Assembly (NCBI GenBank): GCA_020161755.1
Contig: JAIUOS010000001.1
Coordinates: 248,072-312,071 of the forward strand
From: Actinomycetota bacterium
GTDB lineage: Bacteria; Actinomycetota; Actinomycetes; Propionibacteriales; Propionibacteriaceae
Length of the DNA: 64,000 nucleotides
Reading direction: 5' to 3'
Part shown: piece after piece, positions 6,127 through 14,750 of the stretch
How positions within the stretch are numbered: the stretch's first letter is position 1
Layout: each line of letters opens with the position of its first letter
Made by a program: the position numbers and the translations under genes
The notes under the pieces: generated by a model
Seen by the model: only the letters and a program-made list of their open reading frames with translations
What the model was told of the DNA's origin: nothing
Databases searched by the model: none

Positions 6127-8302
6127 CCCGAAGCGCTCCGCGGGCACCCGGAACGCGCCGAAGACCACTCGCAAGGGACGCAGGAAGCGTCCGCTGGTCG
6201 TCCGCATCCTGCTGTGGATGCTGGCCACCCTGCTCACGTTGGGAGTCATCGGCTCCGGCGTGGTCGCTTACGCGTACATGACTGTGAAGCTGCCCGACCC
6301 CAACTCGGACTTCAGCACGAACACCACCTTCGTCTACTACAACGACGGCAAGACCAAGCTCGGCTCCTTCCAGGTGCAGAACCGGCAGTCGATCGACTAC
6401 GAAGAGATGCCGCAGCACGTGAAGGACGCCGTCGTCGCCGCCGAGAACCGCACCTTCTGGACCGACCCGGGCATCTCTGCCACCGGCCTGTTCCGCGCCG
6501 CGCTCGGCCTGGTCGGCCTCGCGCCGGCGGACGTGACCGCGTCCGGCGGCGGCTCCACGATCACCCAGCAGTACATCAAGATCATGTACCTCTCGCAGGA
6601 ACGCACCTTCAGCCGCAAGGCCAAGGAACTCCTGCTCGCGGCCAAGATGGGCCAGCAGCTCAGCAAGCAGGAACTGCTCGAGGGCTACCTGAACACCGTC
6701 TACTTCGGACGCGGCGCGTACGGCATCGAAGCGGCCTCCCAGGCCTACTTCAACATCCCGGCCTCGAAGCTCAGCCTGGCCCAGTCGGTGGCGCTCGCCG
6801 CCATCCTGAACGCGCCCGGCAACCTCGACCCGGCGGCGGGCAAGCAGCAGGCCGCCGACCTGCTCGAGCGCTACCAGTACACGCTCAACGGCATGGTCGA
6901 GATGAACGCCATCACCGCCGCGGAGAAGGCCGAGATCTACGACAAGCTGCCGAAGTTCCCCAAGCAGGCGAAGGATTCGGCGTTCGGCGGTCCGAAGGGC
7001 TTCCTGCTGGCCATGGTGAAGAAGGAGCTGCTCGCCAACGGCTTCACCGAGGAGCAGATCAGTGGCGGCGGCCTCAAGGTCGTCACCACCTTCGACTCCA
7101 CGCTCCAGGACGCGGCCGTGAAGTCGGTCCAGCAGCAGACCCTGGCCGCCGCGGCCGGCAGCAAGAAGGCAGCCAAGCAGCTGCACATGGGCCTGGCCTC
7201 GGTCGACAACGCGACCGGTGGCGTGGTGGCGCTCTACGGCGGCCCCGACTTCCTGCAGAGCCAGTGGAACTGGGCGACGAACCCGCGTCCGACCGGTTCG
7301 ACGTTCAAGACCTACGCGCTGGCCACCGCGCTCGACAACGGCTGGACGCTGTCCGACAAGCTCAACGGCAGCTCCTTCATCCCCAAGGGCGACTCCAAGC
7401 CGGTGACCAACGCGGACGGCAACCACGGCACCGTCACGCTCCAGAACGCCACCACGCACTCCATCAACTCGGCGTTCGTCGACCTCGTCCAGCAGATCCC
7501 GGACGGTCCGGCGAAGGTGCAGGAGATGGCCGAGGCGGCCGGGCTGCCGGCCGAGGGCCACTGGGACCTGAGCAACCGCATCGCGCTCGGCAACACCGAG
7601 GTGAGCCCGCTCAACCAGGCGAACGCGTACGCGACCTTCGCCAACGGCGGGGTGGCGCACACCGCGCACGTGGTCTCCAACGTCGAGGACAGCAGCGGCG
7701 CGACGCGCTACGAGGCCGACACCGAGGGCACGCTGACCGTCGCGGCCGACACCGCCACCGACGTCACCTACGCGCTCACCAAGGTGACCCAGGACGGCAC
7801 CGGCTACCGCGCGGCCCAGCTCGGCTACCCCGTGGCCGGCAAGACCGGCACCGTCGGCTACCCGGTGACCGTGAAGAAGAAGGTCGGCAACAGCACCTAC
7901 ACCTACACCGAGCGCCAGACCAAGGCGGTGTGGTTCGTCGGCTACACCCGGCAGATCTCGACCGCGGTCGTGCTGGTGAAGGGCAAGCAGGGCACGTCCG
8001 ACCTCGGCCGGATGTACGGCTCCGGCTACCCGCTGTCGGCCTGGCTCGGCTACATGACGACCGCGATGGACGGGATGGAGAAGCTCTCCTTCGACCCGCC
8101 GACCTCGCGCACCTCGACGCAGAAGCCGACGAACAAGCCCAAGCACACCGCCACCGCCACGGCGACGGCCACGTCCACTCCCACGCCCACCGAGACGGCG
8201 ACCACCGAGCCGACGACCGAGCCGACGACGGAGCCGACGGCGACGAGCGACCCGACGAAGACCACGTCACCGAATCCGAGCGTTACAGCGAAAGCCCCAT
8301 AG
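6119..8302 (+). CDS. Bifunctional penicillin-binding protein (class A, PonA type), 727 aa
   Basis: This membrane-anchored enzyme polymerises lipid II into glycan and cross-links peptides. After a basic cytoplasmic tail there is one transmembrane helix (about 26-52). The GT51 transglycosylase domain follows (about 75-260): the catalytic Glu lies in AAENRTFW (E109), and the second signature is GGSTITQQY near 143. The transpeptidase domain has the serine motif STFK (S394), an SxN motif (SINSAF, about 448) and the KTGT motif near 575. Residues after 650 are a Thr/Pro/Glu-rich tail with a TTEP repeat encoded by a 12-bp tandem repeat, typical of actinobacterial class A PBPs. It follows DUF5318 with an 8-bp overlap and heads an operon with two membrane glycosyltransferases. 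Confidence 0.95.
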   Translation: MADPKRSAGTRNAPKTTRKGRRKRPLVVRILLWMLATLLTLGVIGSGVVAYAYMTVKLPDPNSDFSTNTTFVYYNDGKTKLGSFQVQNRQSIDYEEMPQHVKDAVVAAENRTFWTDPGISATGLFRAALGLVGLAPADVTASGGGSTITQQYIKIMYLSQERTFSRKAKELLLAAKMGQQLSKQELLEGYLNTVYFGRGAYGIEAASQAYFNIPASKLSLAQSVALAAILNAPGNLDPAAGKQQAADLLERYQYTLNGMVEMNAITAAEKAEIYDKLPKFPKQAKDSAFGGPKGFLLAMVKKELLANGFTEEQISGGGLKVVTTFDSTLQDAAVKSVQQQTLAAAAGSKKAAKQLHMGLASVDNATGGVVALYGGPDFLQSQWNWATNPRPTGSTFKTYALATALDNGWTLSDKLNGSSFIPKGDSKPVTNADGNHGTVTLQNATTHSINSAFVDLVQQIPDGPAKVQEMAEAAGLPAEGHWDLSNRIALGNTEVSPLNQANAYATFANGGVAHTAHVVSNVEDSSGATRYEADTEGTLTVAADTATDVTYALTKVTQDGTGYRAAQLGYPVAGKTGTVGYPVTVKKKVGNSTYTYTERQTKAVWFVGYTRQISTAVVLVKGKQGTSDLGRMYGSGYPLSAWLGYMTTAMDGMEKLSFDPPTSRTSTQKPTNKPKHTATATATATSTPTPTETATTEPTTEPTTEPTATSDPTKTTSPNPSVTAKAP

Positions 8303-8305
8303 GAT
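8300..8305 (+). promoter_or_regulatory. -10 hexamer of a possible internal leaderless start
   Basis: TAGGAT overlaps the stop codon of the PBP gene and ends 6 nt before the GTG at 8312. The downstream glycosyltransferases may thus have their own promoter as well as read-through. Confidence 0.4.
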
Positions 8306-8311
8306 CGCGGC

Positions 8312-9661
8312 GTGAGCAACCCAGCACCGGCGCTGTCGAAGGTCCTCGGCAGCCCGCTCGGTCGCCATGCCCGTCCGGGGGGCCTGTGGTTCCAGCCCGC
8401 CCCGTGGGCCTTCCTGGCCCTCACCGCATCCTGGCTGATCGTGATGGTCCGCCAGATCCCCTGCCAGCAGACCAGCAACCAGTACCTGCCGTGGATGTGC
8501 TACTCCGACATCCCCGTCCTCTACTACTGGCGCGGGCTGAAGGACGGCCAGATCCCGTTCCTGCAGACCGACCTGGAGTACCCGGTGCTCACCGGGGCCT
8601 TCATGGAGCTGTGTCGCCGCTTCGTCCTGATGCTCGGCGGGCAGAGCCGTCCGGGGCTCAGCGACGCGGAGGTCGCACACTCGGCCAGCCTGTTCTTCGG
8701 CGTCAACGCGGTGCTGTTGTTCGTGCTGATGGGGGTGCTGATCTGGGCGCACCTGAAGATGAGCCGTCCGTGGGACGCGATGTTCATCGCGATCTCGCCG
8801 GCCATCTGGACCGCCGGCCTGATCAACTGGGACGCGCTCGTCCTCGCCCTCACCGCGCTCGGCCTGCTGGCCTGGTCGCGCAAGCGTCCGGCCTGGGCGG
8901 GGATCTGGATCGGGCTGGGGGTCGCGGCAAAGCTCTATCCGGCGCTGCTGCTGATCCCCCTGACCGTGCTGTGCGTGCGCACGAACAGGATCAAGCCACT
9001 GTTGCTCACGTACGCCGGCGCGGCCGGCTCGTGGCTGGCGGTCAACCTGCCGGTCTACCTGCTTGCGCCCGAGGGCTGGCTGAACTTCTGGAAGTTCAAC
9101 GTCGAGCGCGGCGGTGACCTCGGTTCGATCTGGTACGTGCTGAGCCTGATGGACATCGAGATCGAGTCCGCGTCGCGCCTCGAGGCTGCCCTGCTGGTGG
9201 TGGGCACGGTCGTGATCTGCGCCCTGCTGCTGCTCCTGCCACGGCGTCCGCGGCTCGCCCAGGGCGTGTTCCTGATGGTGGCGCTGTTCCTGCTCGTCAA
9301 CAAGGTCTACTCGCCGCAGTACGTGCTCTGGCTGCTGCCGCTGCTGGTGCTCGCCCGGCCACGCTGGGTGGACTGGATCGGCTTCACCATCGGCGAGACC
9401 GTCTACTTCGCGGCCATCTGGGGCCACCTCGACAACGCCCTGGCCAACGGCGCCGGGCAGGACCGGCTCTACTGGATGGCGGTCTTCCTCCGGATCACCG
9501 TGCAGCTGTGGCTGTGCGTCCGCGTCGTGCAGGACATGATCGACCCGAAGCGGGACATCGTCCGGGCCGGCGGGCTGGACGACCCCGACGGCGGCGTGCT
9601 GGACGGGGCTCCCGACGCGGCCTGGCTGTCCCGGTTCATCCGGACGCCCGCCCCTTCGTGA
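8312..9661 (+). CDS. GT87-like polyprenyl-phosphate-mannose-dependent mannosyltransferase, 449 aa
   Basis: The protein has about ten hydrophobic segments and the general layout of GT-C fold glycosyltransferases of the GT87 (DUF2029) family, which use polyprenyl-phosphate mannose at the outer face of the membrane to build lipomannan-type lipoglycans. The first extracellular loop contains acidic residues (YSDIPVLYYWRG and TDLEYPVL) expected of the catalytic loop. A GVAAKLYPALLL segment is also typical of the family. Its last codons overlap the start of the next mannosyltransferase by 4 bp (GTGA), so the two are translationally coupled. The exact acceptor cannot be told from the sequence. Confidence 0.8.
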   Translation: MSNPAPALSKVLGSPLGRHARPGGLWFQPAPWAFLALTASWLIVMVRQIPCQQTSNQYLPWMCYSDIPVLYYWRGLKDGQIPFLQTDLEYPVLTGAFMELCRRFVLMLGGQSRPGLSDAEVAHSASLFFGVNAVLLFVLMGVLIWAHLKMSRPWDAMFIAISPAIWTAGLINWDALVLALTALGLLAWSRKRPAWAGIWIGLGVAAKLYPALLLIPLTVLCVRTNRIKPLLLTYAGAAGSWLAVNLPVYLLAPEGWLNFWKFNVERGGDLGSIWYVLSLMDIEIESASRLEAALLVVGTVVICALLLLLPRRPRLAQGVFLMVALFLLVNKVYSPQYVLWLLPLLVLARPRWVDWIGFTIGETVYFAAIWGHLDNALANGAGQDRLYWMAVFLRITVQLWLCVRVVQDMIDPKRDIVRAGGLDDPDGGVLDGAPDAAWLSRFIRTPAPS

Positions 9662-10755
9662 GCCCGCTCGCGCACCGCGCGGACGCCCGCGCCGCCCGGC
9701 TCGTGGTGCAGACCTGGGTCGGCACCCGGCTGGTGATGCTGGTGGTGGCGGTCTGGGTGATGCTCACCGAGCACCGCGCGATCGCCGACGTGTTCGGCAA
9801 CTGGGACGTCGCGCACTACCTGGCCATCGCCCGCGACGGCTACGCCGAGGCCAACTCGATCGCGTTCTTCCCCGGCTGGCCGCTGCTGGTGCGGCTCGGT
9901 TCGGCCTCCGGCCTGGCCCCGCTGCTGGTGGGGATCGTGCTGGCGCTGGCGGCGTCCGCGTTGGCGGCGTGGGCGCTGTTCCGGCTGGGCGGGGCGCCGG
10001 CGGCGATCGCCTGGCTGCTCGCGCCGACCGCGGTGTTCACGCTGGTGCCCTACACCGAGTCCATGTTCTGTGCGGCGGCGTTCTGGGCGTGGGAGCGGGC
10101 GGCCAAGCGCCAGTGGGCGGCCGCGGCGGTGCTGGCGGCGGTGGCCGCCTCCGTCCGTGTGTCCGGGATCTTCCTGATCGCGGCGCTGGCCGTACTCGCG
10201 CTGACCCAGGCCGGTGCGGCGCGCGAGCGCGGGCGACGGCTGCTGTGGCTGGTGCTGCCGGTGTCGGTGGTGGCGGCGTACGTCGGCTACCTCTACGCGG
10301 TGACCGGACGCTGGACCGCCTGGTACGACGCCCAGACCGCGGGCTGGGCGCGCGGCTTCGCCTGGCCGTGGGAGGCGCTGCGCCACACCCTGGAGGTCCT
10401 GGAGCCGGGCGAGTACGCCGACCACCCCGAGTGGCACTGGGTGTTCCTGGCCGAGATCATCAGCATGGCCGTCGGGCTGCTGGTGACCGCGATCTGCCTC
10501 GTGCAGCGCCGCTGGGCGGAGGCGACCTGGGTCGGGGTGCAGCTGGTGGCGTTCGCCACGTCCTACTGGTTCATGAGCGTGAACCGGGCCGTGCTGCTGT
10601 GGTTCCCGCTGTGGATCCTGGTGGGCCGCATCCTGGAGGGACGGGACCGGCTGCCGGTCTGGCGGGTGGTCGTCAACACCGTCCTCGTGCTGGTGGCGCT
10701 GGCCGTCCAGGCCGTGTGGGCCTGGCTGTTCTTCACCGGACGCTGGGCCAGCTGA
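9658..10755 (+). CDS. PIG-V-like membrane mannosyltransferase, 365 aa
   Basis: A polytopic GT-C-type protein resembling the PIG-V/Mpt group. The conserved early motif NWDVAHYLAIARDGY has the acidic residue after the first membrane helix that is expected in the catalytic loop; this is followed by AFFPGWPLLVR, both typical of PIG-V homologues. About nine hydrophobic segments follow. The GTG start overlaps the previous stop by 4 bp. Its neighbour suggests joint action on a lipoglycan or on protein O-mannosylation at the membrane. The gene is followed by a long two-tier hairpin (10799-10866) which probably terminates the operon. Confidence 0.8.
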   Translation: MSPLAHRADARAARLVVQTWVGTRLVMLVVAVWVMLTEHRAIADVFGNWDVAHYLAIARDGYAEANSIAFFPGWPLLVRLGSASGLAPLLVGIVLALAASALAAWALFRLGGAPAAIAWLLAPTAVFTLVPYTESMFCAAAFWAWERAAKRQWAAAAVLAAVAASVRVSGIFLIAALAVLALTQAGAARERGRRLLWLVLPVSVVAAYVGYLYAVTGRWTAWYDAQTAGWARGFAWPWEALRHTLEVLEPGEYADHPEWHWVFLAEIISMAVGLLVTAICLVQRRWAEATWVGVQLVAFATSYWFMSVNRAVLLWFPLWILVGRILEGRDRLPVWRVVVNTVLVLVALAVQAVWAWLFFTGRWAS

Positions 10756-10798
10756 CCGCGGCCCGTCCGCCCCTCGACCCCGCCGTCCCGCTCGCCGA

Positions 10799-10866
10799 CA
10801 AACGCCCCCGAAGTTGACAAACGCCCCCGAAATTTCGAGGGCGTCTGTGAGTTTCGGGGGCGTTTG
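10799..10866. repeat. Family A two-tier hairpin (copy 1), probable bidirectional terminator
   Basis: A 68-bp palindrome with outer arms CAAACGCCCCCGAA and its complement, then a spacer, then a second copy of the same arm folding on itself around GAAATTTC. It lies between the convergent ends of the mannosyltransferase gene (+) and the small membrane protein gene (-). The same 68-bp design recurs at 12491, 18047 and 45787. Confidence 0.85.
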
Positions 10867-10898
10867 CGGGAGAGGGTGGCGGGTGGACGTCCGCGCAC

Positions 10899-11252
10899 CT
10901 AGATCCGGCGGACGTCGCGGGCGCCCTCGGCGATCTCCGGATCGCTGAGCAGAGTGGTCGGAGATGCGGCGCCCGCGGTGCCCTCACCCGGCGAGGCCAG
11001 GACGTTCCAGTTCGTGGCCTCGGGGCGCTGGTCGGCCCCGGCGTCCCGCTGGAGACCACTCAGCGAGTCGGCCAGGGCAGCGAGCCTGCGGTTCAGTTCG
11101 TCCTGGGTCTCGGTGGTGGCGCGTTGCCGCTCGTTCAGGCGACGGAGCTCGCGACGGATCGAGGCCAGGAGGATGATGATCACGATCGGGACGGCGATCG
11201 CGCACAGGCTGAAGGCCGCGCTCAGGAGGACTGTGGGGAGGCGTGAGCCCAT
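10899..11252 (-). CDS. Small membrane protein with coiled coil, 117 aa
   Basis: One N-terminal transmembrane helix (residues about 6-28, VLLSAAF...IVIIILLASI) is followed by a charged heptad-rich segment (about 30-70, RRELRRLNERQRATTETQ...) that should form a coiled coil. The C-terminus is Ala/Gly/Pro-rich and polar. No enzymatic motif is present. The inner-ATG start at 11252 was chosen because it lies right before the membrane helix and has GGAAGAAG upstream; the longer open frame codes for an Arg-rich peptide unlike protein. Such small bitopic proteins are common, unassigned actinobacterial envelope components. It is divergent from cysteine synthase. Confidence 0.65.
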   Translation of the reverse strand: MGSRLPTVLLSAAFSLCAIAVPIVIIILLASIRRELRRLNERQRATTETQDELNRRLAALADSLSGLQRDAGADQRPEATNWNVLASPGEGTAGAASPTTLLSDPEIAEGARDVRRI

Positions 11253-11407
11253 GCGTCTTCTTCCGGGGGTGAGTCGTGGGTCTCGTCCCAACCTAGGGCA
11301 TCGCCCACGAACGCGCAGGGTGTGGGGCAAGGCTGCGCATGGAGCGCGCCGCGGGCGGAGCCTACGTTGGAAAGAGGGCATCGAACCGAGGGGAAGGCGG
11401 GAGCACC

Positions 11408-12490
11408 ATGGCAGCAGCCGAATCGATCAGGACGACCAACGGCCGCGGACGCCGCTACGACAGCATCCTCGACACCGTGGGTGACACCCCGGTCGTCCGC
11501 GTCAACAACGTCGGCGTCGAGGGGGTGACCATCTACGTGAAAGCGGAGTACTTCAACCCGCTGTCGTCGGTGAAGGACCGGCTCGCGATCAACGTCATCG
11601 AGGACGCCGAGCGCCGCGGCCTGCTCACGCCCGGCCAGACGGTGGTGGAGGCGACGAGCGGCAACACCGGCATCGGCCTGGCCATGGTGTGCGCCCAGAA
11701 GGGCTACCCGCTGGTCGTGACGATGGCCGACAGCTTCTCGGTCGAGCGCCGCAAGCTGATGCGCATGCTGGGGGCCCGGGTGGTGCTCACCCCGCGCGCC
11801 CAGAAGGGTTTCGGCATGTACCGCAAGGCGGTCGAGCTGGCCGAGGCCAACGGCTGGTTCCTCGCCCACCAGTTCGAGACCGAGGCGAACGCCGACATCC
11901 ACGCGGCCACCACCGCCCGCGAGATCGTCAACGACTTCGCCGGCTCCCGGCTCGACTACTTCGTCACCGGCTACGGCACCGGCGGCACCGTGGCCGGGGT
12001 CGGACGGGTGCTGCGTCAGGAGCGTCCGGACGTGAAGATCGTCCTGTCCGAGCCCGCCAACGCCCAGCTCGTCGGCAGCGGCACCCCGCAGGAACGGGAC
12101 GCCGAGGGGCAGCCCGCGGGCAGCCACCCCGCGTTCGAGCCGCACCCGATCCAGGGCTGGACGCCGGACTTCATCCCCAAGGTCCTCCAGGAGGCCATCG
12201 ACGGCCACTACTACGACGAACTCGTCCCGGTCGCGGGTGCAGAGGGCATGAAGTGGGCGCAGGAGCTGGCCCAGAAGGAGGGCATCTTCACCGGCGTCTC
12301 GGGCGGCTCGACGTTCGCGGTCGCGCGGCAGGTGGCCGAGCGGGCCGAGCCCGGCTCGGTGATCCTGGCGATGCTGCCCGACACCGGCGAGCGCTACCTG
12401 TCCACCCCGCTGTTCGACGCCATCCCCGCCGACATGTCCGAGGAGGAGGTCGCGCTCTCCCGCTCGACCCCCGGCTACCAACTCGACTGA
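11408..12490 (+). CDS. cysK: Cysteine synthase (O-acetylserine sulfhydrylase), 360 aa
   Basis: A PLP-dependent enzyme of the beta-family that makes cysteine from O-acetylserine and sulfide in the cytoplasm. The PLP lysine is K56 in SSVKDRLA; the substrate-binding loop TSGNTGIGL follows near residue 83, and the phosphate-binding GYGTGGTVAG lies near 182. The C-terminal part is longer than in short CysK proteins and ends in PADMSEEE..., a form I know from CysK-like enzymes of several phyla. It could also be a cystathionine beta-synthase-like enzyme, but it has no CBS domains. The start has a GGGAGC ribosome site. A family A hairpin begins at the base after the stop codon. Confidence 0.85.
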   Translation: MAAAESIRTTNGRGRRYDSILDTVGDTPVVRVNNVGVEGVTIYVKAEYFNPLSSVKDRLAINVIEDAERRGLLTPGQTVVEATSGNTGIGLAMVCAQKGYPLVVTMADSFSVERRKLMRMLGARVVLTPRAQKGFGMYRKAVELAEANGWFLAHQFETEANADIHAATTAREIVNDFAGSRLDYFVTGYGTGGTVAGVGRVLRQERPDVKIVLSEPANAQLVGSGTPQERDAEGQPAGSHPAFEPHPIQGWTPDFIPKVLQEAIDGHYYDELVPVAGAEGMKWAQELAQKEGIFTGVSGGSTFAVARQVAERAEPGSVILAMLPDTGERYLSTPLFDAIPADMSEEEVALSRSTPGYQLD

Positions 12491-12558
12491 CAAACGCCCC
12501 CGAAACTCACAGACGCCCCCGAAATTTCGGGGGCGTCTGTGAACTTCGGGGGCGTTTG
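12491..12558. repeat. Family A two-tier hairpin (copy 2), probable terminator of cysK
   Basis: A 68-bp palindrome that starts immediately after the cysK stop codon. Outer arms are CAAACGCCCCCGAA/TTCGGGGGCGTTTG; the inner tier is ACTCACAGACG with its complement around GAAATTTC. Its inner tier differs from copy 1, and both arms carry the change. It isolates cysK from the dehydrogenase promoter downstream. Confidence 0.85.
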
Positions 12559-12574
12559 CGCGGGGGCGGGACAC

Positions 12575-12604
12575 TTGACACCTATGGTTACGTAACCGTA
12601 AGTT
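12575..12604 (+). promoter_or_regulatory. Promoter of the dehydrogenase operon with a TetR-type operator in its spacer
   Basis: TTGACA at 12575-12580 is a perfect -35. TAAGTT at 12599-12604 is a TANNNT -10 after an 18-bp spacer. The spacer contains the perfect 12-bp palindrome GGTTACGTAACC (12586-12597), extended by TA/TA to 18 bp with one mismatched pair. GTTACGTAAC palindromes are typical TetR-family operators in actinobacteria; a regulator bound here would block RNA polymerase. No TetR gene is in the window. Confidence 0.65.
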
Positions 12605-12641
12605 AGGTGTTCTGCCGGAGCCCCGACGACCAGGAGATCCC

Positions 12642-13769
12642 TTGACCGAGCCCGCAGGCACCGACGTCTTCGCGGTTGGCGACGAGCCGATCCAGTTGCT
12701 CGATCCGAGCGGACGCCGGGTCGACCACCCCGACTTCAGCTACTCCGGCACCGACGCCGACATCGCCTCCCACCTGCGCGACATGGTGCTGGCCCGGCGC
12801 ATCGACACCGAGGCCACCGCGCTCCAGCGCAAGGGCGAGCTCGGCCTGTGGCCGCCGGCCCTGGGCCAGGAGGCCGCCCAGATCGGTTCCGGACGAACGC
12901 TGCGCGACCCCGACCTGATCGTCCCGTCCTACCGCGAGCACGGCGTGGCGTGGTGCGCGGGCATCGACCCGGTCGACCTGCTCGGCACCTTCCGCGGCAC
13001 CGCGATGGTCGACTGGCCGTCCCGGCCGGACGGCTTCCACCTCTACTCCTTCGTGATCGGGACGCAGGCCCTGCACGCGGTCGGCATGGCGATGGCGCTC
13101 CAGCGTGACGGCCAGGTCGGCAACGACGACCCCGCCGCCAACGGTGCCGCGATCGTCTACTTCGGCGACGGCGCCACCAGCCAGGGCGACGTCAACGAGG
13201 CGTTCGTCTTCGCCGCGTCCTACGCCGCCCCGGTGGTCTTCTTCTGCCAGAACAACCAGTACGCGATCAGCGAGCCCGCCTCGTTGCAGTCCCGCGTCCC
13301 GCTCTACCGGCGGGCGGCCGGGTTCGGTTTCCCCGGCCTGCGGGTCGACGGCAACGACGTGCTCGCCGTCCACGCGGTCACCCAGTTGGCGATGGACCGG
13401 GCGCGGCGCGGCGAGGGCCCGGTGCTGGTCGAGGCCTACACCTACCGGATGGGCGCGCACACCACGTCCGACGACCCCACCAAGTACCGCCTCGCCGCCG
13501 AGCAGGACGCCTGGAAGGCCAAGGACCCGATCGAACGCGTGAAGACCTATCTGCTCTCGACCGGCGCGATCGACCAGGCCTGGCTGGACGCCCTCGCGGC
13601 CGAGTCCGAGGCCCTTGCCGAGCGCCTGCGCGCCGGCTGCCTGGCCCTGCCCGAGCCCGCCCTCGGCGAGCAGTGGCAGCACGTCTACGCCGGGATGCCC
13701 CCGGCCCTGGCGCGCCAGCGCGAGGAGTACCTGGCCTACGAGGCCTCCTTCGAAGGGGCGTCCGAATGA
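12642..13769 (+). CDS. 2-oxo acid dehydrogenase E1 component, alpha subunit, 375 aa
   Basis: This subunit binds thiamine diphosphate and decarboxylates a 2-oxo acid (branched-chain 2-oxo acid or pyruvate). The thiamine-diphosphate motif runs from GDG (about residue 174, GDGATSQGDVNEAF) to NN (about 203, CQNNQYAIS). The N-terminal segment EPIQLLDPSGRRV and the ALQRKGELGLWPP motif are typical of BKD/PDH-type E1alpha. The start is TTG with AGGAG at 12632-12636, 5 nt upstream. It is the first gene of an E1alpha-E1beta-E2 operon; E3 (lipoamide dehydrogenase) is not nearby. Sequence alone does not separate branched-chain from pyruvate specificity; branched-chain is my preference. Confidence 0.9.
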   Translation: MTEPAGTDVFAVGDEPIQLLDPSGRRVDHPDFSYSGTDADIASHLRDMVLARRIDTEATALQRKGELGLWPPALGQEAAQIGSGRTLRDPDLIVPSYREHGVAWCAGIDPVDLLGTFRGTAMVDWPSRPDGFHLYSFVIGTQALHAVGMAMALQRDGQVGNDDPAANGAAIVYFGDGATSQGDVNEAFVFAASYAAPVVFFCQNNQYAISEPASLQSRVPLYRRAAGFGFPGLRVDGNDVLAVHAVTQLAMDRARRGEGPVLVEAYTYRMGAHTTSDDPTKYRLAAEQDAWKAKDPIERVKTYLLSTGAIDQAWLDALAAESEALAERLRAGCLALPEPALGEQWQHVYAGMPPALARQREEYLAYEASFEGASE

Positions 13770-14740
13770 GCACCATGACGATGGTCAAGGCCCTCAACGC
13801 CGGCCTGCGCAGAGCGCTGGCGGACGATCCCAAGGTGCTGCTGGCCGGCGAGGACATCGGCCAGCTCGGCGGCGTCTTCCGCGTCACCGAGGGCCTCCAG
13901 AACGAGTTCGGGACCGACCGGGTGGTCGACTCCCCGCTCGCCGAGGCCGGCATCGTCGGCACCTCGATGGGCCTCGCGCTGCGCGGCTACCGTCCGGTCG
14001 TCGAGATCCAGTTCGACGGGTTCGTCTACCCGGCGTTCGACCAGATCGTCTCCCAGGTGTCGCGGATGCGGTTCCGCTCCCACGGGACGATGTCGGTGCC
14101 GATGGTCATCCGCATCCCCTACGGCGGCGGCATCGGCGCGATCGAGCACCACAGCGAGTCGCCGGAGGCGTACTTCGCGCACACCCCCGGGCTCAAGGTC
14201 GTCACCTGCTCGAACCCCCACGACGCCTACTGGATGATTCAGCAGGCCATCGCCGACGACGACCCGGTGATCTTCCTGGAGCCCAAGCGCCGCTACCACG
14301 AGAAGGGCGAGGTGGACACCGAGGCGTCCCCGCTGCCGCTGTACGACGCCAGGGTGGTGAAGCCGGGGACGGACGCGACCCTGCTCTGCTACGGCCCGAT
14401 GGTGCGCACCTGCGTGGAGGCCGCCGTCGCCGCCGAGGCCGAGGGCCGCAGCCTCGAGGTGGTCGACCTGCGCTCGCTGTCGCCGCTGGACGACGAGACA
14501 GTGTTCGCCTCCGTCCGGCGCACCGGGCGCGCGATCGTGGTGCACGAGGCGGTCGGGACGCTGGGCATCGGCGCGGAACTCGCCGCCCGGATCCAGGCGG
14601 AGTGCTTCTACGAGCTGGAGGCGCCCGTGCTGCGGGTCACCGGCTACGACCTTCCCTACCCGCCCAGCCGGGTGGAGGATGGCTACCTGCCCGACCTGGA
14701 CCGGGTGCTCGACGCGGTCGACCGCTCCCTGGCGTACTGA
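13766..14740 (+). CDS. 2-oxo acid dehydrogenase E1 component, beta subunit, 324 aa
   Basis: The beta subunit forms the E1 heterotetramer with the preceding gene and helps activate thiamine diphosphate and bind E2. The usual transketolase-like pyrimidine-binding domain (VLLAGEDIGQLGGVF, residues about 26-40, with the activating Glu), the FVYPAFDQIV segment, the PYGGGIGAIEHHS loop and the C-terminal domain with DLRSLSPLD are all present. The 324-aa length is normal. Its ATG overlaps the stop of E1alpha (ATGA), ensuring equal synthesis. E2 follows after 10 bp. Confidence 0.92.
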   Translation: MSTMTMVKALNAGLRRALADDPKVLLAGEDIGQLGGVFRVTEGLQNEFGTDRVVDSPLAEAGIVGTSMGLALRGYRPVVEIQFDGFVYPAFDQIVSQVSRMRFRSHGTMSVPMVIRIPYGGGIGAIEHHSESPEAYFAHTPGLKVVTCSNPHDAYWMIQQAIADDDPVIFLEPKRRYHEKGEVDTEASPLPLYDARVVKPGTDATLLCYGPMVRTCVEAAVAAEAEGRSLEVVDLRSLSPLDDETVFASVRRTGRAIVVHEAVGTLGIGAELAARIQAECFYELEAPVLRVTGYDLPYPPSRVEDGYLPDLDRVLDAVDRSLAY

Positions 14741-14750
14741 GAGGCCACAG

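Noticed and set aside
6214..9117. 967-codon open frame over the PBP gene in another frame
   Set aside because: Composition (Arg, Gly, Pro, Ala, His) typical of out-of-frame reading; PBP and GT87 frames explain the region fully.
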